From: Gallionella sp.
GTDB lineage: Bacteria > Pseudomonadota > Gammaproteobacteria > Burkholderiales > Gallionellaceae
Direction: 5' to 3'
DNA length: 64,000 nt
Assembly: GCA_028707275.1 (NCBI GenBank)
Contig: JAQTUP010000009.1
Coordinates: 1 to 64,000 of the forward strand
Under the pieces are notes generated by a model, which worked only from the letters and a program-made list of their open reading frames with translations, was not told where the DNA came from and did not search any database. Shown piece after piece: positions 41,583 to 51,469 of the stretch. The translations under genes were made by a program, and so were the position numbers. The number at the start of each line of letters is the position of its first letter. Position 1 is the stretch's first letter.

Positions 41583-42643
41583 ATTAAAGCCACGCTTTTG
41601 ACCTGCGCGAACACCTCCATGTCGGCAGCAAGACCCAGCAAATCGCGCGAGCGGCGCGTAATGCGCGAGAGCAACACCGGCGAGTCACCTGCCATCATTT
41701 TCACCAGTACTTTATCTGAGGCTTCGTCGCGAATCTCGACAATGCGTGCCGCTAAAATATTGGTGATGCTCGTGCTCTGCGGCATGATCTTTGCGATACT
41801 CACATCGCGCGCCAGCACGCGGGCGCGCACCCGTGAGCCTGTCGGCTGATTCACATATCCGACCCAAAGACTGCCGCCTGAAAAATCGACCCGCGTTAAA
41901 CGGTATGTCTCGTCTTGTTCTGCCACGACCGCGTCGATCACCACACCTGCATCATCGAAGTGCGCGAATGGCAGATCGAGGCGCGCCAGGGTTTCGTGCA
42001 GCTCGCCGCTGGCAATAACGCGCCCTTTTTCCAGCAACACCAGATGATCGGCCAGTCTGGCCACTTCATCGAGTGCATGGCTGACATAAATCACGGGGAT
42101 AGAAAGTTCGCGATGCAATCTTTCCAGATAAGGAAGAATCTCTTGACGGCTGCGACTATCGAGCGCGGACAGCGGTTCGTCCATCAGCAGAATGCGCGGG
42201 CTGGTAAGCAGCGCGCGGCCGATGGCAACGCGCTGACGCTCGCCGCCGGAAAGACCTGCCACATCATCACGCTCAATGAGATGACTCAAACCCAGCCATT
42301 CCACCACTTGCACCAACTGGACACGGCGTTCGGCAGGCTTGATGCGCTTGTAGCCGTATTCCAGATTGGCGCGCACCGACAGATGCGGGAACAGACTCGC
42401 CTCCTGAAACACGTAGCCCAGCGGGCGTTGGTGAACCGGCACGAAGGCCTTATCGTCCTGCCACACTTCACCGTTTACATGCAGCGAACCGGAGGCGCGC
42501 TCAAGGCCTGCGATACAACGCAGCAAGGTCGTCTTGCCGGAACCGGAAGGACCGAACAAGGCGGTGACGCCTAAAGCGGGGAGTTTTGTATCGAGTTCCA
42601 GCGTAAAATCGGGGCGCTCAAGTTTGAAACGTACCTGGATCAT
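41579..42643 (-). CDS. modC: Molybdate ABC transporter ATPase ModC
   Basis: This 354-residue ATPase has Walker [12 protein letters not shown] (31-41), signature [16 protein letters not shown], Walker [14 protein letters not shown], and H-loop [13 protein letters not shown]. The C-terminal MOP/TOBE domain ([15 protein letters not shown]) binds molybdate. It powers uptake of Mo for FeMo-co. It overlaps modB by four bases. Confidence 0.95.
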   Translation of the reverse strand: MIQVRFKLERPDFTLELDTKLPALGVTALFGPSGSGKTTLLRCIAGLERASGSLHVNGEVWQDDKAFVPVHQRPLGYVFQEASLFPHLSVRANLEYGYKRIKPAERRVQLVQVVEWLGLSHLIERDDVAGLSGGERQRVAIGRALLTSPRILLMDEPLSALDSRSRQEILPYLERLHRELSIPVIYVSHALDEVARLADHLVLLEKGRVIASGELHETLARLDLPFAHFDDAGVVIDAVVAEQDETYRLTRVDFSGGSLWVGYVNQPTGSRVRARVLARDVSIAKIMPQSTSITNILAARIVEIRDEASDKVLVKMMAGDSPVLLSRITRRSRDLLGLAADMEVFAQVKSVALM

Positions 42644-43311
42644 TTTTGCCGACCGGTGGGATTAAGGGTATAGAGCAGCAGCAGCACGACGAACGAAAAC
42701 AGCACCATGCCGCCCGCCAGCCAATGCGCGGGGGCATATTCCATCGCCTCGACGTGATTGTAGATCGCAACTGACAGCACGCGTGTTTCGCCCGGTATAT
42801 TACCGCCCAGCATTAACACCACGCCGAACTCGCCGACCGTGTGCGCGAAGGCCAGGATGATCGCAGTCAGAAATCCGGGACGCGCCAGCGGCAACGCCAC
42901 GCTTGTAAAACGATCCCACGCACCGGCTCTCAGGGTCGCCGCCACTTCCAGCGGACGACGTCCGATGGCCTCGAACGCATTCTGGATCGGCTGCACGGCG
43001 AACGGCATCGAGAACAGCACCGAACCGATGACCAGCCCCGTAAAAGTAAACGGCAACACACCCAGATGCAAGGCGCGGGTCAACGCCCCCACTGCGCCAT
43101 GCGGCCCCATCAGCAAAAGCAGATAAAAGCCCAGCACCGTGGGCGGCATCACCAGCGGCAAAGCCACCAGCGCCGACACAATGCCCTTATACCACTTGCG
43201 ACTGGTCGCCAGCCACCAGGCCAAGGGGGTTGCGATCAGCAACAGCAGTATCGTGGTGATGCCTGCCAGCTTAAACGTGAGCCAGACGGATTGCAGATCG
43301 TTGGGATCCAT
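42640..43311 (-). CDS. modB: Molybdate ABC transporter permease ModB
   Basis: This 223-residue permease has about five helices and the EAA-type loop ([20 protein letters not shown]) that couples to ModC. ATG 43311 ([17 protein letters not shown]) is the family start. The longer frame from 43350 is translated repeat DNA. The repeat at 43341-43430 separates it from modA. Confidence 0.94.
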   Translation of the reverse strand: MDPNDLQSVWLTFKLAGITTILLLLIATPLAWWLATSRKWYKGIVSALVALPLVMPPTVLGFYLLLLMGPHGAVGALTRALHLGVLPFTFTGLVIGSVLFSMPFAVQPIQNAFEAIGRRPLEVAATLRAGAWDRFTSVALPLARPGFLTAIILAFAHTVGEFGVVLMLGGNIPGETRVLSVAIYNHVEAMEYAPAHWLAGGMVLFSFVVLLLLYTLNPTGRQK

Positions 43312-43340
43312 AGTTTGCACTGCGTTCTTACTCCAAGCTC

Positions 43341-43430
43341 CAACCCCCATCCTAACCTTCCCCCTGAAATGGGGAAGGAACCGTATCCCCTCCCCCTTTC
43401 AGGGGGAGGGCCAGGAAGGGGGTGAATTTC
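43341..43430. repeat. G/C-rich palindromic repeat, copy D
   Basis: AACCCCCATCCTAACCTTCC, then CCTGAAATGGGGAAGG, face CCCTCCCCCTTTCAGGGGG. It lies between modA and modB and belongs to the family at 7341, 35457 and 47728. Confidence 0.75.
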
Positions 43431-43468
43431 AAATACACACAAATTTCAATTCTTAACTGAAGCAACCA

Positions 43469-44218
43469 TCAGGGCAACTCGTAGCCGTAACTGCGGATGA
43501 TCGCCGATGATTTTTCGCCCTTCAAAAAAGCCAGGAAAGCACGGGCTGCGACAGGATCTTTCGCAGCCGACAACAGCACCGCCCCCTGACGGATCGGACG
43601 ATACAGATTTGTCGGCACAAGCCACCACGAACCCTCATTGATCTTGCCCTCTTTGGTGACTTGCGACAAGGCGACAAAGGCCAGTTCGGCATTTCCCGTT
43701 GCGGCGAACTGGTAGGCCTGAGTGATGCTCTCCCCCGTCACTAAGCGACTTTGCACTTTGTCCCACAAACCCATAGCTTCCAGCGTTTCTTTTGCCGCGA
43801 GGCCGTAAGGCGCGAGTTTTGGATCGGCATAAGCCAGTTTATTGTAACTGCCTTTGCGCAATATATTCGCATCGACTAACCCAGGCTTTGCACTCCACAG
43901 TACCAGCTTGCCGACTGCATAGACGCGTTCTGTACCGCTGACAGCCAGCCCTTCTTTCTCCAGAAGTTTGGGATATTTCTCGTCGGCGGCCAGGAACACA
44001 TCAAACGGCGCGCCGTTCTGTATCTGCGAATAGAACTTGCCGCTGGAACCGAAGGAAAGTTTGACCGTATGCCCGCTCTCTTTGCTGAAAAGCGTCGCAA
44101 TCTGCTGCACTGGAGCGGTGAAATTGGCTGCCACCGCAACGCGCACTTCACCCGCCTGAACCTGCGAACTCATCAGACCGAACAATACCGCAGCCACGCG
44201 CAATATGGAAATACACAT
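43469..44218 (-). CDS. modA: Molybdate-binding protein ModA
   Basis: This 249-residue periplasmic protein has a signal peptide (ISILRVAAVLFGLMSSQVQA, cleavage after QVQA), then VRVAVAANFTAPVQQIATLF and LSFGSSGKFYSQIQNGAPFD, the oxyanion-binding loops. It captures molybdate for ModBC. ATG 44218 is better placed behind GAGGG than the TTG at 44224. It is the first mod gene. 44225-44336 holds its promoter region, with no motif recognised. Confidence 0.95.
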   Translation of the reverse strand: MCISILRVAAVLFGLMSSQVQAGEVRVAVAANFTAPVQQIATLFSKESGHTVKLSFGSSGKFYSQIQNGAPFDVFLAADEKYPKLLEKEGLAVSGTERVYAVGKLVLWSAKPGLVDANILRKGSYNKLAYADPKLAPYGLAAKETLEAMGLWDKVQSRLVTGESITQAYQFAATGNAELAFVALSQVTKEGKINEGSWWLVPTNLYRPIRQGAVLLSAAKDPVAARAFLAFLKGEKSSAIIRSYGYELP

Positions 44219-44336
44219 TTTCAAGCCCTCAGCGGAATAGTTGCCATGATAACAAGCAAGAAGGAGGCCATGAGATTATCCGTAGTGCATATTGACCAAG
44301 GACATCGGAATGAATGCAAAAACGAGCAGATTGCCC

Positions 44337-44609
44337 CTACTCTTCATCCACACACGCCAGCACGACGCCGATGGCGTGCAGCGGATCGCAGGTCAGGCTC
44401 AGACAGTGTTCGCCGCCACCCAGCAAATACAGATTGAATCGTTCGCGCTGTAAAGCGGGCGGCATCCGGGCTGGCATGTCGTCGTCGCTGCATAAGGTGA
44501 AACGCAGATCCGGCCAGGCCTGTTTCAAGGAGGACAAAGAGTCTTCGTTCAACTCAACCATTGCAGCAACAGTATTGGCGATTTTATACAGCGTTTCAGG
44601 GATGATCAT
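44337..44609 (-). CDS. DUF6129-like nif-cluster protein
   Basis: This 90-residue protein reads MIIPETLYKIANTVAAMVEL, then LKQAWPDLRFTLCSDDDMPA and FNLYLLGGGEHCLSLTCDP. I associate it with a small family (DUF6129) encoded next to nafY or nifX in diazotrophs. The role is unknown. It lies 9 bp after nafY and ends the nifHDK run. Assignment to the DUF is from memory of pattern only. Confidence 0.65.
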   Translation of the reverse strand: MIIPETLYKIANTVAAMVELNEDSLSSLKQAWPDLRFTLCSDDDMPARMPPALQRERFNLYLLGGGEHCLSLTCDPLHAIGVVLACVDEE

Positions 44610-44618
44610 GATCCAGCC

Positions 44619-45326
44619 TCAGTCTTGTTCCGCGTCGGCAAACCTGCTCAGCGATCGAGCTTCCACGCCGAGTATCTTTGCCAGCCAGGGCGGAGGCGCG
44701 GTGAGCACGGCTTGCAGCCGCTGCAAGGTGGCACGCGCCTGGCCACCATCCGGCATCTTGACCGGATGCACATTGGCTCGCACCGCTTTCGCCGCTGCCG
44801 GACCGCCGATGGATTGTACGTAGACAATCTGGCAATCCTGGATCAATTCGGCTCGCGCAACGTTTTTGTCGTCGGCATCATCGGTTAACAGCGTGGAACG
44901 CACCTCGATCAGCCTGATCTCATCGGGTCCTACCTGATAAATCAAAAAGCGCGGGCAGGAACCGAAGTGTCCGTCCAGATTCTCATCGCTGTTGGACGCG
45001 ACCGCCACGCGCAGACTGCCCGGCATGTCGCCATCAACATAGCCTTCAATAGTCGGCAATGCGGCGGAATCGGCAGATTCGCCCCAGAACTGGCGCACAG
45101 CCAGCTTGAGGGTGGCCTCATCCACATCCGGCTCGACCGTCTCTTCGCCCGTCAGCATCAGCTTGAGATCGGCCACCGTCACCGTGGCTAACTTGTCTTC
45201 GGTGATGGGCAGCCCCAGGTGTTCGCCGAGTTTTGCGAGCAGGCCACCCATATTCACCTCAGGCAAGGTGCGGGCAGCCAGCGCGATGCGCAGTGCAGCG
45301 GGTTTGGTGATAATGCCGTTAGTCAT
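44619..45326 (-). CDS. nafY: FeMo-co-binding chaperone NafY
   Basis: This 235-residue protein has an N-terminal helical (SAM-like) domain at about 1-90 that binds apo-nitrogenase. A C-terminal NifX-like cofactor domain at about 105-215 reads LRVAVASNSDENLDGHFGSC, with H120 the expected FeMo-co ligand. It carries cofactor to apo-NifDK. It follows a ferredoxin gene after a GA/CT-rich spacer. Confidence 0.9.
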   Translation of the reverse strand: MTNGIITKPAALRIALAARTLPEVNMGGLLAKLGEHLGLPITEDKLATVTVADLKLMLTGEETVEPDVDEATLKLAVRQFWGESADSAALPTIEGYVDGDMPGSLRVAVASNSDENLDGHFGSCPRFLIYQVGPDEIRLIEVRSTLLTDDADDKNVARAELIQDCQIVYVQSIGGPAAAKAVRANVHPVKMPDGGQARATLQRLQAVLTAPPPWLAKILGVEARSLSRFADAEQD

Positions 45327-45344
45327 GGTGTTACCTTTTTGGTG

Positions 45345-45428
45345 AAGGGGGACGAGTGAAGTGAGAAGGGAGAAGGACGGGATGCGCAGTTTTCCCCTTC
45401 CCTCTTCTCCCTTAACCCTTCTCCTTTT
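45345..45428. repeat. GA/CT-rich inverted spacer
   Basis: GAAGTGAGAAGGGAGAAGGA faces CCTCTTCTCCCTTAACCCTT in the nafY-ferredoxin gap. A like spacer lies at 45648-45755 and GTGG/CCAC versions at 10325-10380 and 46000-46060. Repeats of this kind separate several nif genes here. Confidence 0.6.
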
Positions 45429-45629
45429 TTACGCTGCGATTTGTGTGATGCAACCCTTGATCGGGCATACCTTTACACACTGAGGCTTGTCATACTCACC
45501 CACGCATTCTGTACAGGAATCCGCAGTGATTTTGGTGATGCCTTTTCGGGTTTTAATCGAATCGGTAGGACATTCAGGTTCGCAATCACCACATGAAGTA
45601 CACAGATTTGGATCAATTTTCATAGCCAT
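45429..45629 (-). CDS. 2[4Fe-4S] ferredoxin after nifT
   Basis: This 66-residue ferredoxin has C10-x2-C13-x2-C16-x3-C20 and C39-x2-C42-x8-C51-x3-C55. It starts MAMKIDPNLCTSCGDCEPEC with AGGAG upstream. It is a likely electron donor to NifH, placed between nifT and nafY as in many nif clusters. Confidence 0.92.
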   Translation of the reverse strand: MAMKIDPNLCTSCGDCEPECPTDSIKTRKGITKITADSCTECVGEYDKPQCVKVCPIKGCITQIAA

Positions 45630-45758
45630 GATGTTCTCCTATATATATGGGAAGGGGAAAGTAAAAAGGGTGAAGGGTGAAAACCTGCCGCTGTTGCCCT
45701 TATCTCTTCCCCCTTCTCTCTTCTCAGATTTCCCTTCTCCCTTTACCCTTCCTGACTT

Positions 45759-45983
45759 TTACTCTGCCGCATCCAGGCGCCGGGCGCGCAATGAAATCGG
45801 CAACTTTGCAGGTGCTGCCTGCGGTTCGATGTAATAACTGCCGCCGTTATTGAGCCTGATCTCGCCACCCCATTTTTCCGGGGTGTCAAACTCCATCGAA
45901 ACGATGGCGTCTTCAAGATCACGCTTGGGCAGATAAAACACGTAGTCGCCTCTGGCGCCGCGCTGAATCATGATATTTGCCAT
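45759..45983 (-). CDS. nifT: NifT/FixU protein
   Basis: This 74-residue protein reads MANIMIQRGARGDYVFYLPK, then DLEDAIVSMEFDTPEKWGGE and IRLNNGGSYYIEP, which defines NifT/FixU. Its function is unknown and it is not essential in model strains. ATG 45983 has AGGAG upstream; the longer frame is spacer. It follows nifK. Confidence 0.92.
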   Translation of the reverse strand: MANIMIQRGARGDYVFYLPKRDLEDAIVSMEFDTPEKWGGEIRLNNGGSYYIEPQAAPAKLPISLRARRLDAAE

Positions 45984-46067
45984 TTGAAACTCCTGGATAG
46001 TGGTTAGTGGAAAGTAGAAAGTGGGGGGCTGCGGTTTTCCCACTTACCACTCCCCACTCTCCAGTCC

Positions 46068-47636
46068 CTATCTGACTAAGTCGTGGTTGTAGTCCGTGGT
46101 TCCCATGCCGCGAGTCTCTTCATCCAGACGTTCCAGCACTGAATTAACCAGCGTAGTGAGCACTTGCATCGCACCTTCATAACCTAACGTCGTCGCACGA
46201 TGCAGGTGATGACGATCGAAGATCGGGAAGCCGATGCGAATCAATGGCACTTCGAACTCTTTTCCCTTATGCAGGGTATCGCGCTGGATGAACTTGCCAT
46301 AAGAGTTACCGATCATGAAATCAGGCTTCTCGGTGAACATCAGCGAACGGAAATGCCACAAGTCAGCGCCCGGATACAGCTTGGCGTCACGGCCATATGG
46401 TGTTTCGTCCATCACTGCGCGCATCGCCTTGTTCCACTTCTTGCTGCCGTTGTTGCACAGGATGTGAGTAGGTTCAGCGCCCAGTTCGGTGAGGAACTTG
46501 GCCATACCCATCACAAAGTCAGGATCGCCGTACAGACCGAACTTCTTGCCGTGCAGCCAGGTATGGCTGTCGGTAATCATGTCTACCAGACGACCGCGTT
46601 CCAAAACCAGTGACGCCGGGATGGGTTTGCCTGTGACTTCGGCCACTTTCATCAGCCATTCGTCTGTCCATTCCAGACCCATCGGAATGTTCAGCTTCGG
46701 CACTTCATGATTCCATGTACCTTCGACTAACTTTTTAGTCTTTTCCAGCTGCATGGGTTGCAACAGGAAGGTGTTATGAGCATTAGGCGCATCCTTCACT
46801 TCATCTTGCGTGGTGCCGCCCGCATACATGCGGAACTTGCCGTCAGCCGGAGTATCGAGCACTTCGGCAGGATCAGAGAGCATGGTGTGAGCCACGCCCA
46901 TCTCATCGAGCATGCGATGGATGACACGGTAATTGCCCAGATAAGTCTCAAAACCCGGAACGATATTGATCTTGCCGTTCTGGCCGGGCGCCTTGCCTTC
47001 CATGGTGTTCAGCGTGAAATAACGCATCACGCCTTCGAACATATTGTCCCAGCCTGTCACGTGCGATCCCACAAAAGACGGGGTGTGAGCGTAAGGAGTC
47101 GGGAAATCATCCGGGATATTGCCGGCCTTCTTGGTGTTCAGGATGAACGCATTCAAATCGTCCCCGATCACTTCTGCCATGCAGGTGGTGGAGACTGCGA
47201 TCATGTCAGGCTTGTACAAGGCCTTGGCATTTTCCAGACCGTCGATCATGTTCTTCTGGCCGCCAAACACCGCCGCATCTTCGGTCATGGAATCTGACAC
47301 GCAGGCGACAGGCTCGCGGAAATGGCGGTTGAAGTAGGTGCGGAAGTAGGCTACGCAACCCTGTGAGCCGTGCACATAAGGCAGGGTTTTTTCGAAGCCC
47401 AACGCGCACAGTACCGCACCCAGTGGCTGGCATGCCTTGGCCGGATTGACCGTCAAAGCCTCGCGCTTGAAGTTCAGGTCGCGGTATTCGGCCGTAGTCG
47501 TCCAGGTAAAAGTGTCCTGAACCACATCCTTGCCATGACGCTCTTCGAACTGGTCCTGCTTATTACCCAGGGATTCCTTGTATTCGTCCTGACGGAACAG
47601 TGGATAACAAGGTTTGATATCGTCAACTTTTTGCAT
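46068..47636 (-). CDS. nifK: Mo-nitrogenase beta subunit NifK
   Basis: This 522-residue beta subunit of MoFe protein has P-cluster ligands at C69 (NPAKACQPLGA), C94 (GSQGCVAYFR) and C152 (STTCMAEVIGDD). The length matches the Mo enzyme, with the long N-terminus missing in V or Fe-only types. ATG 47636 has AAGGAG upstream. It works with NifD to bind and reduce N2. Confidence 0.98.
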   Translation of the reverse strand: MQKVDDIKPCYPLFRQDEYKESLGNKQDQFEERHGKDVVQDTFTWTTTAEYRDLNFKREALTVNPAKACQPLGAVLCALGFEKTLPYVHGSQGCVAYFRTYFNRHFREPVACVSDSMTEDAAVFGGQKNMIDGLENAKALYKPDMIAVSTTCMAEVIGDDLNAFILNTKKAGNIPDDFPTPYAHTPSFVGSHVTGWDNMFEGVMRYFTLNTMEGKAPGQNGKINIVPGFETYLGNYRVIHRMLDEMGVAHTMLSDPAEVLDTPADGKFRMYAGGTTQDEVKDAPNAHNTFLLQPMQLEKTKKLVEGTWNHEVPKLNIPMGLEWTDEWLMKVAEVTGKPIPASLVLERGRLVDMITDSHTWLHGKKFGLYGDPDFVMGMAKFLTELGAEPTHILCNNGSKKWNKAMRAVMDETPYGRDAKLYPGADLWHFRSLMFTEKPDFMIGNSYGKFIQRDTLHKGKEFEVPLIRIGFPIFDRHHLHRATTLGYEGAMQVLTTLVNSVLERLDEETRGMGTTDYNHDLVR

Positions 47637-47727
47637 GCTTATCTCCTTAGCTGCACCGCTCATCTGCGGATGCCGGCATAGATTGATGTTGGATGGCGGT
47701 GTTTTGCGCGCCACCTGACTTTATCTC

Positions 47728-47819
47728 CATCCCCTCCCCCTTGCAGGGGGAGGGTTAGGGAGTGGGTAGAAATTACTGTCCTACCCCCATCCCAGCCTTC
47801 CCCCTTACCAGGGGAAGGA
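47728..47819. repeat. G/C-rich palindromic repeat, copy E
   Basis: ATCCCCTCCCCCTTGCAGGG, with GGGTAGAA, faces CTACCCCCATCCCAGCC and CCAGGGGAAGGA. It lies between nifD and nifK and may set the ratio or stability of the two messages (inference). Confidence 0.75.
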
Positions 47820-47830
47820 CAGAGTTTTAA

Positions 47831-49306
47831 TTACGCTGCCTTCTGTTCAGTTTCAGGCGCTACCGGCTTCAACCACGGCGGCGTCATCTTGCTCCAGCAC
47901 GGATTATTGATGGTCATATCCATATCGCGGGCGAAGATGGCAAAGCCGTCATAACCGTGGTACGGGCCTGAATAATCCCAGGAGTGCATCTGACGGAACG
48001 GCACACCCATCTTCTGGAAGATGAATTTTTCCTTGATACCGGAACCGACCAGATCAGGCTTGACGCGTTTGACGAACTCTTCGAATTCGAAGCCGGTCAC
48101 GTCGTCGTAAATCAAGGTGGCATTGCCCATGTCCTTGATGGTGCGGTCGTAATCGTCGTTGTGACCAAACTCATAGCCGGTACCAACAACTTCCATGCCC
48201 AGATCTTCATAAGCGCCGATCACGTGACGCGGGCGCAAACCGCCTACGTACAGCATGACGCGCTTGCCTTGCAGGCGCGGTTTGTACTTGGCAATCACTT
48301 CATCCATCATCGCCTGATACTTAGCGATCACGCGCTCTGCGCCTTCCTTGATCTTGTCGTCGAAGTGTGCCGCGATAGCGCGCAACGATTCGGCAACCTT
48401 GGTAGGGCCGAAGAAGTTGTATTCCATCCAGGGAATGCTGTACTTTTCTTCCATGTGGCGCGCGATGTAGTTCATCGAACGGTAGCAATGGATCAGATTC
48501 AGCTTCGCGTTAGGTGTCATTTCCATTTCAGCGATGGTGCCGTCGCCTGACCACTGTGCAATCACGCGCAGACCCATTTCTTCGAGCAGAATCCGTGAAG
48601 ACCAGGCGTCCCCTCCGATGTTGTAATCGCCGATAACGGCCACATCGTAAGGTGTGCTGGCGAATTCCTGCGTGTCGCGACGCGGCAACACCCAGTCACG
48701 AATCGCATCGTTGGCGATATGGTGACCCAGAGACTGAGACACGCCACGGAAACCTTCGCAACGCACCGGCACGATAGGCTTGTTGATTTCCTTGGCTGTT
48801 TTCTTTGCGACCGCTTCGATATCGTCACCGATCAGACCGATCGGGCACTCGGATTGAATCGAGATACCCTTGTTCAACGGGAACAAGGATTCGATCTCGA
48901 GCATGACTTTGGCCAGCTTCTTGTCGCCGCCAAATACGATGTCTTTTTCCTGGAAGTCGGAAGTAAAGTTCATCGTACCGAAGGTATTGATCCCTGTCGT
49001 ACCGACGTAATAGTTACGGCGACCTGCGCGGGAATATTGTCCACAGCCGACCGGGCCGTGGGAAATGTGGATCATGTCCTTGATCGGGCCCCACACCACA
49101 CCCTTGGAACCGGCGTAAGCGCAACCACGAATGGTCATCACACCCGGCAACGATTTGCGGTTGGAGGTGATACATTTTTTTGATTGTTCGATGGACTGAT
49201 CGTTAACTGCAAGATGCTTTGCACGATCTTTCCTGGCTTTTTCCGGGTAAACTTCCAGCACTTCCTGAATCAGCGCCTCGGTTTCTTCGCGTGTTAATGC
49301 AGACAT
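47831..49306 (-). CDS. nifD: Mo-nitrogenase alpha subunit NifD
   Basis: This 491-residue alpha subunit has P-cluster ligands C62, C88 and C154. FeMo-co ligands are C274 (LNLIHCYRS) and H441 ([17 protein letters not shown]), with H195 (QSLGHH) near the cofactor. These define a true Mo nitrogenase. ATG 49306 was chosen behind AAAGGAG. It is separated from nifH by a short repeat. Confidence 0.98.
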   Translation of the reverse strand: MSALTREETEALIQEVLEVYPEKARKDRAKHLAVNDQSIEQSKKCITSNRKSLPGVMTIRGCAYAGSKGVVWGPIKDMIHISHGPVGCGQYSRAGRRNYYVGTTGINTFGTMNFTSDFQEKDIVFGGDKKLAKVMLEIESLFPLNKGISIQSECPIGLIGDDIEAVAKKTAKEINKPIVPVRCEGFRGVSQSLGHHIANDAIRDWVLPRRDTQEFASTPYDVAVIGDYNIGGDAWSSRILLEEMGLRVIAQWSGDGTIAEMEMTPNAKLNLIHCYRSMNYIARHMEEKYSIPWMEYNFFGPTKVAESLRAIAAHFDDKIKEGAERVIAKYQAMMDEVIAKYKPRLQGKRVMLYVGGLRPRHVIGAYEDLGMEVVGTGYEFGHNDDYDRTIKDMGNATLIYDDVTGFEFEEFVKRVKPDLVGSGIKEKFIFQKMGVPFRQMHSWDYSGPYHGYDGFAIFARDMDMTINNPCWSKMTPPWLKPVAPETEQKAA

Positions 49307-49358
49307 TCCGTTCTCCTTTAATGACCCACCCATATGTGGAGTCCATCAGGGTTGATTT

Positions 49359-49404
49359 CGCAGGTCGGGACCCGACACCGTTACGGTGTCGGGTCCCGAC
49401 CTAC
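49359..49404. repeat. GTAGGTCGGG repeat, copy 3
   Basis: CGCAGGTCGGGACCCGACAC and GTGTCGGGTCCCGACCTAC form a near-perfect hairpin between nifH and nifD. A hairpin here is well placed to protect the nifH message (inference). Confidence 0.75.
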
Positions 49405-49412
49405 AGCTTTAA

Positions 49413-50309
<897 letters not shown>

Positions 50310-50357
50310 TCAAAAGTTAAGACGCGATTTAAAGTATTTCGCTCTCACCCCTGATAT

Positions 50358-50373
50358 CGCAATCTTTGTGCCA
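50358..50373 (-). promoter_or_regulatory. Sigma54 promoter of nifHDK
   Basis: On the minus strand TGGCACA-AAGA-TTGCG has the GG-N10-GC spacing and strong match, 67 bp before nifH. The draT start codon is only 30 bp away on the other strand. Confidence 0.92.
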
Positions 50374-50402
50374 GCCCCGCACGATCCGCCTAAGCAATTG
50401 AA

Positions 50403-51293
50403 ATGAATGAAATAGTTAACATTGATACAAGTGAGTTGGCAGGTTCAGGACACGACAAATCCATGGATTTTGTAGGGCTAACTACAACACTGCCGCGCAA
50501 TGCGCGTCTGATGATCAATCGCTGTAATCTGCCCGCCGACATCCTGGGCAGCCTCACCTACCAGAAACATCCGGTGCCGCTGGTAATAGACGGGGTAACC
50601 CCGTTTCATCACGGATTATTTACGTTGCTCAACCGGATTGACCATGCAGACGAACGCGCGCAGGCGTTCATGCAGCACATGAAGGCGGTATACAGCTTGA
50701 ACTGCCCGGAAGAAGCAGGGCTGTCGTCCGGCAGCAAACACCGCCGCGCCAGAGCCGATTACCTGAAGATGGTGCGCGGCTGGTCTTTCGATTCCGGCAG
50801 CCGGGAAGCCGCCGTTTTAAAGGGCTGGGTGGAGTCTCGCTTCGGCTTGCTGCAACGCCATCATCAAAGTCCGATCAAGGATCCGTCCGACGAGGGTTAT
50901 CGCAATTATCTGGAAATGCGCTCAGCGGGACTTTATGGCACCAATGCGCTGGAATCGCAGCTCGACCTGCTCTACAGCTTTTGTCAGTACGAGCTGGCGA
51001 GGCTACACCCGGCTGAATCCCATTTAACCCTGTATCGGGGCGTCAATCGCGTCGATGAGCACGAGACCCTGGCCCGACTGGACGGCAAGCGCCGCGTGGT
51101 GCTGCTCAACAGCTTGAGTTCCTTCACCGAAAACCGCGAGCGCGCCGACGAGTTCGGCGACTATCTGCTCACCGCAAGTGTGCCAATCGCCAAAATCTTC
51201 TGCTATACGAGATTACTGCCGGGGATGTTGCAAGGAGAGGACGAATACACCGTCATCGGCGGATTATATGAAGTCGAGGTTGCGGCGTGGTAA
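50403..51293 (+). CDS. draT: NAD-dependent NifH ADP-ribosyltransferase DraT
   Basis: This 296-residue DraT modifies NifH R101 with ADP-ribose from NAD when ammonium or darkness/energy stress occurs. Conserved blocks are LMINRCNLPADILGSLTYQK, then LNCPEEAGLSS and ESHLTLYRGVNRVDEHE, LLNSLSSFTENRERADEFG. The start 50403 lacks a Shine-Dalgarno; ATG 50463 is an alternative. It is divergent from nifH, and a NifA site for nifH lies inside its first codons. Confidence 0.95.
   Translation: MNEIVNIDTSELAGSGHDKSMDFVGLTTTLPRNARLMINRCNLPADILGSLTYQKHPVPLVIDGVTPFHHGLFTLLNRIDHADERAQAFMQHMKAVYSLNCPEEAGLSSGSKHRRARADYLKMVRGWSFDSGSREAAVLKGWVESRFGLLQRHHQSPIKDPSDEGYRNYLEMRSAGLYGTNALESQLDLLYSFCQYELARLHPAESHLTLYRGVNRVDEHETLARLDGKRRVVLLNSLSSFTENRERADEFGDYLLTASVPIAKIFCYTRLLPGMLQGEDEYTVIGGLYEVEVAAW
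50471..50486. promoter_or_regulatory. NifA upstream activator site for nifH
   Basis: TGT-AGGGCTAACT-ACA, within the longer dyad TTGTAG-GGCTAA-CTACAA, is about 105 bp upstream of the nifH -24 element, the usual distance. It lies within codons 23-28 of draT. Confidence 0.85.
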
Positions 51294-51469
51294 TTTAAAG
51301 ACAGTTTACTGTTTGAAGTTTACGGTTTACGGGTGGCAGGTAGCGGATTGCGGAGAGCGATTCTTGCAGCCGACATCCAGGAATATCGACACTGCCGTCG
51401 TTGGCGACGGGCAGCTACCCGGGAAGAAACTCAGCGAGATGAAGTTCTCCAGACGAGACCAGCAGCAAC

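Noticed and set aside
41915..42574. 219-residue plus-strand frame opposite modC
   Set aside because: Antisense shadow; ModC has all ABC motifs on the minus strand.
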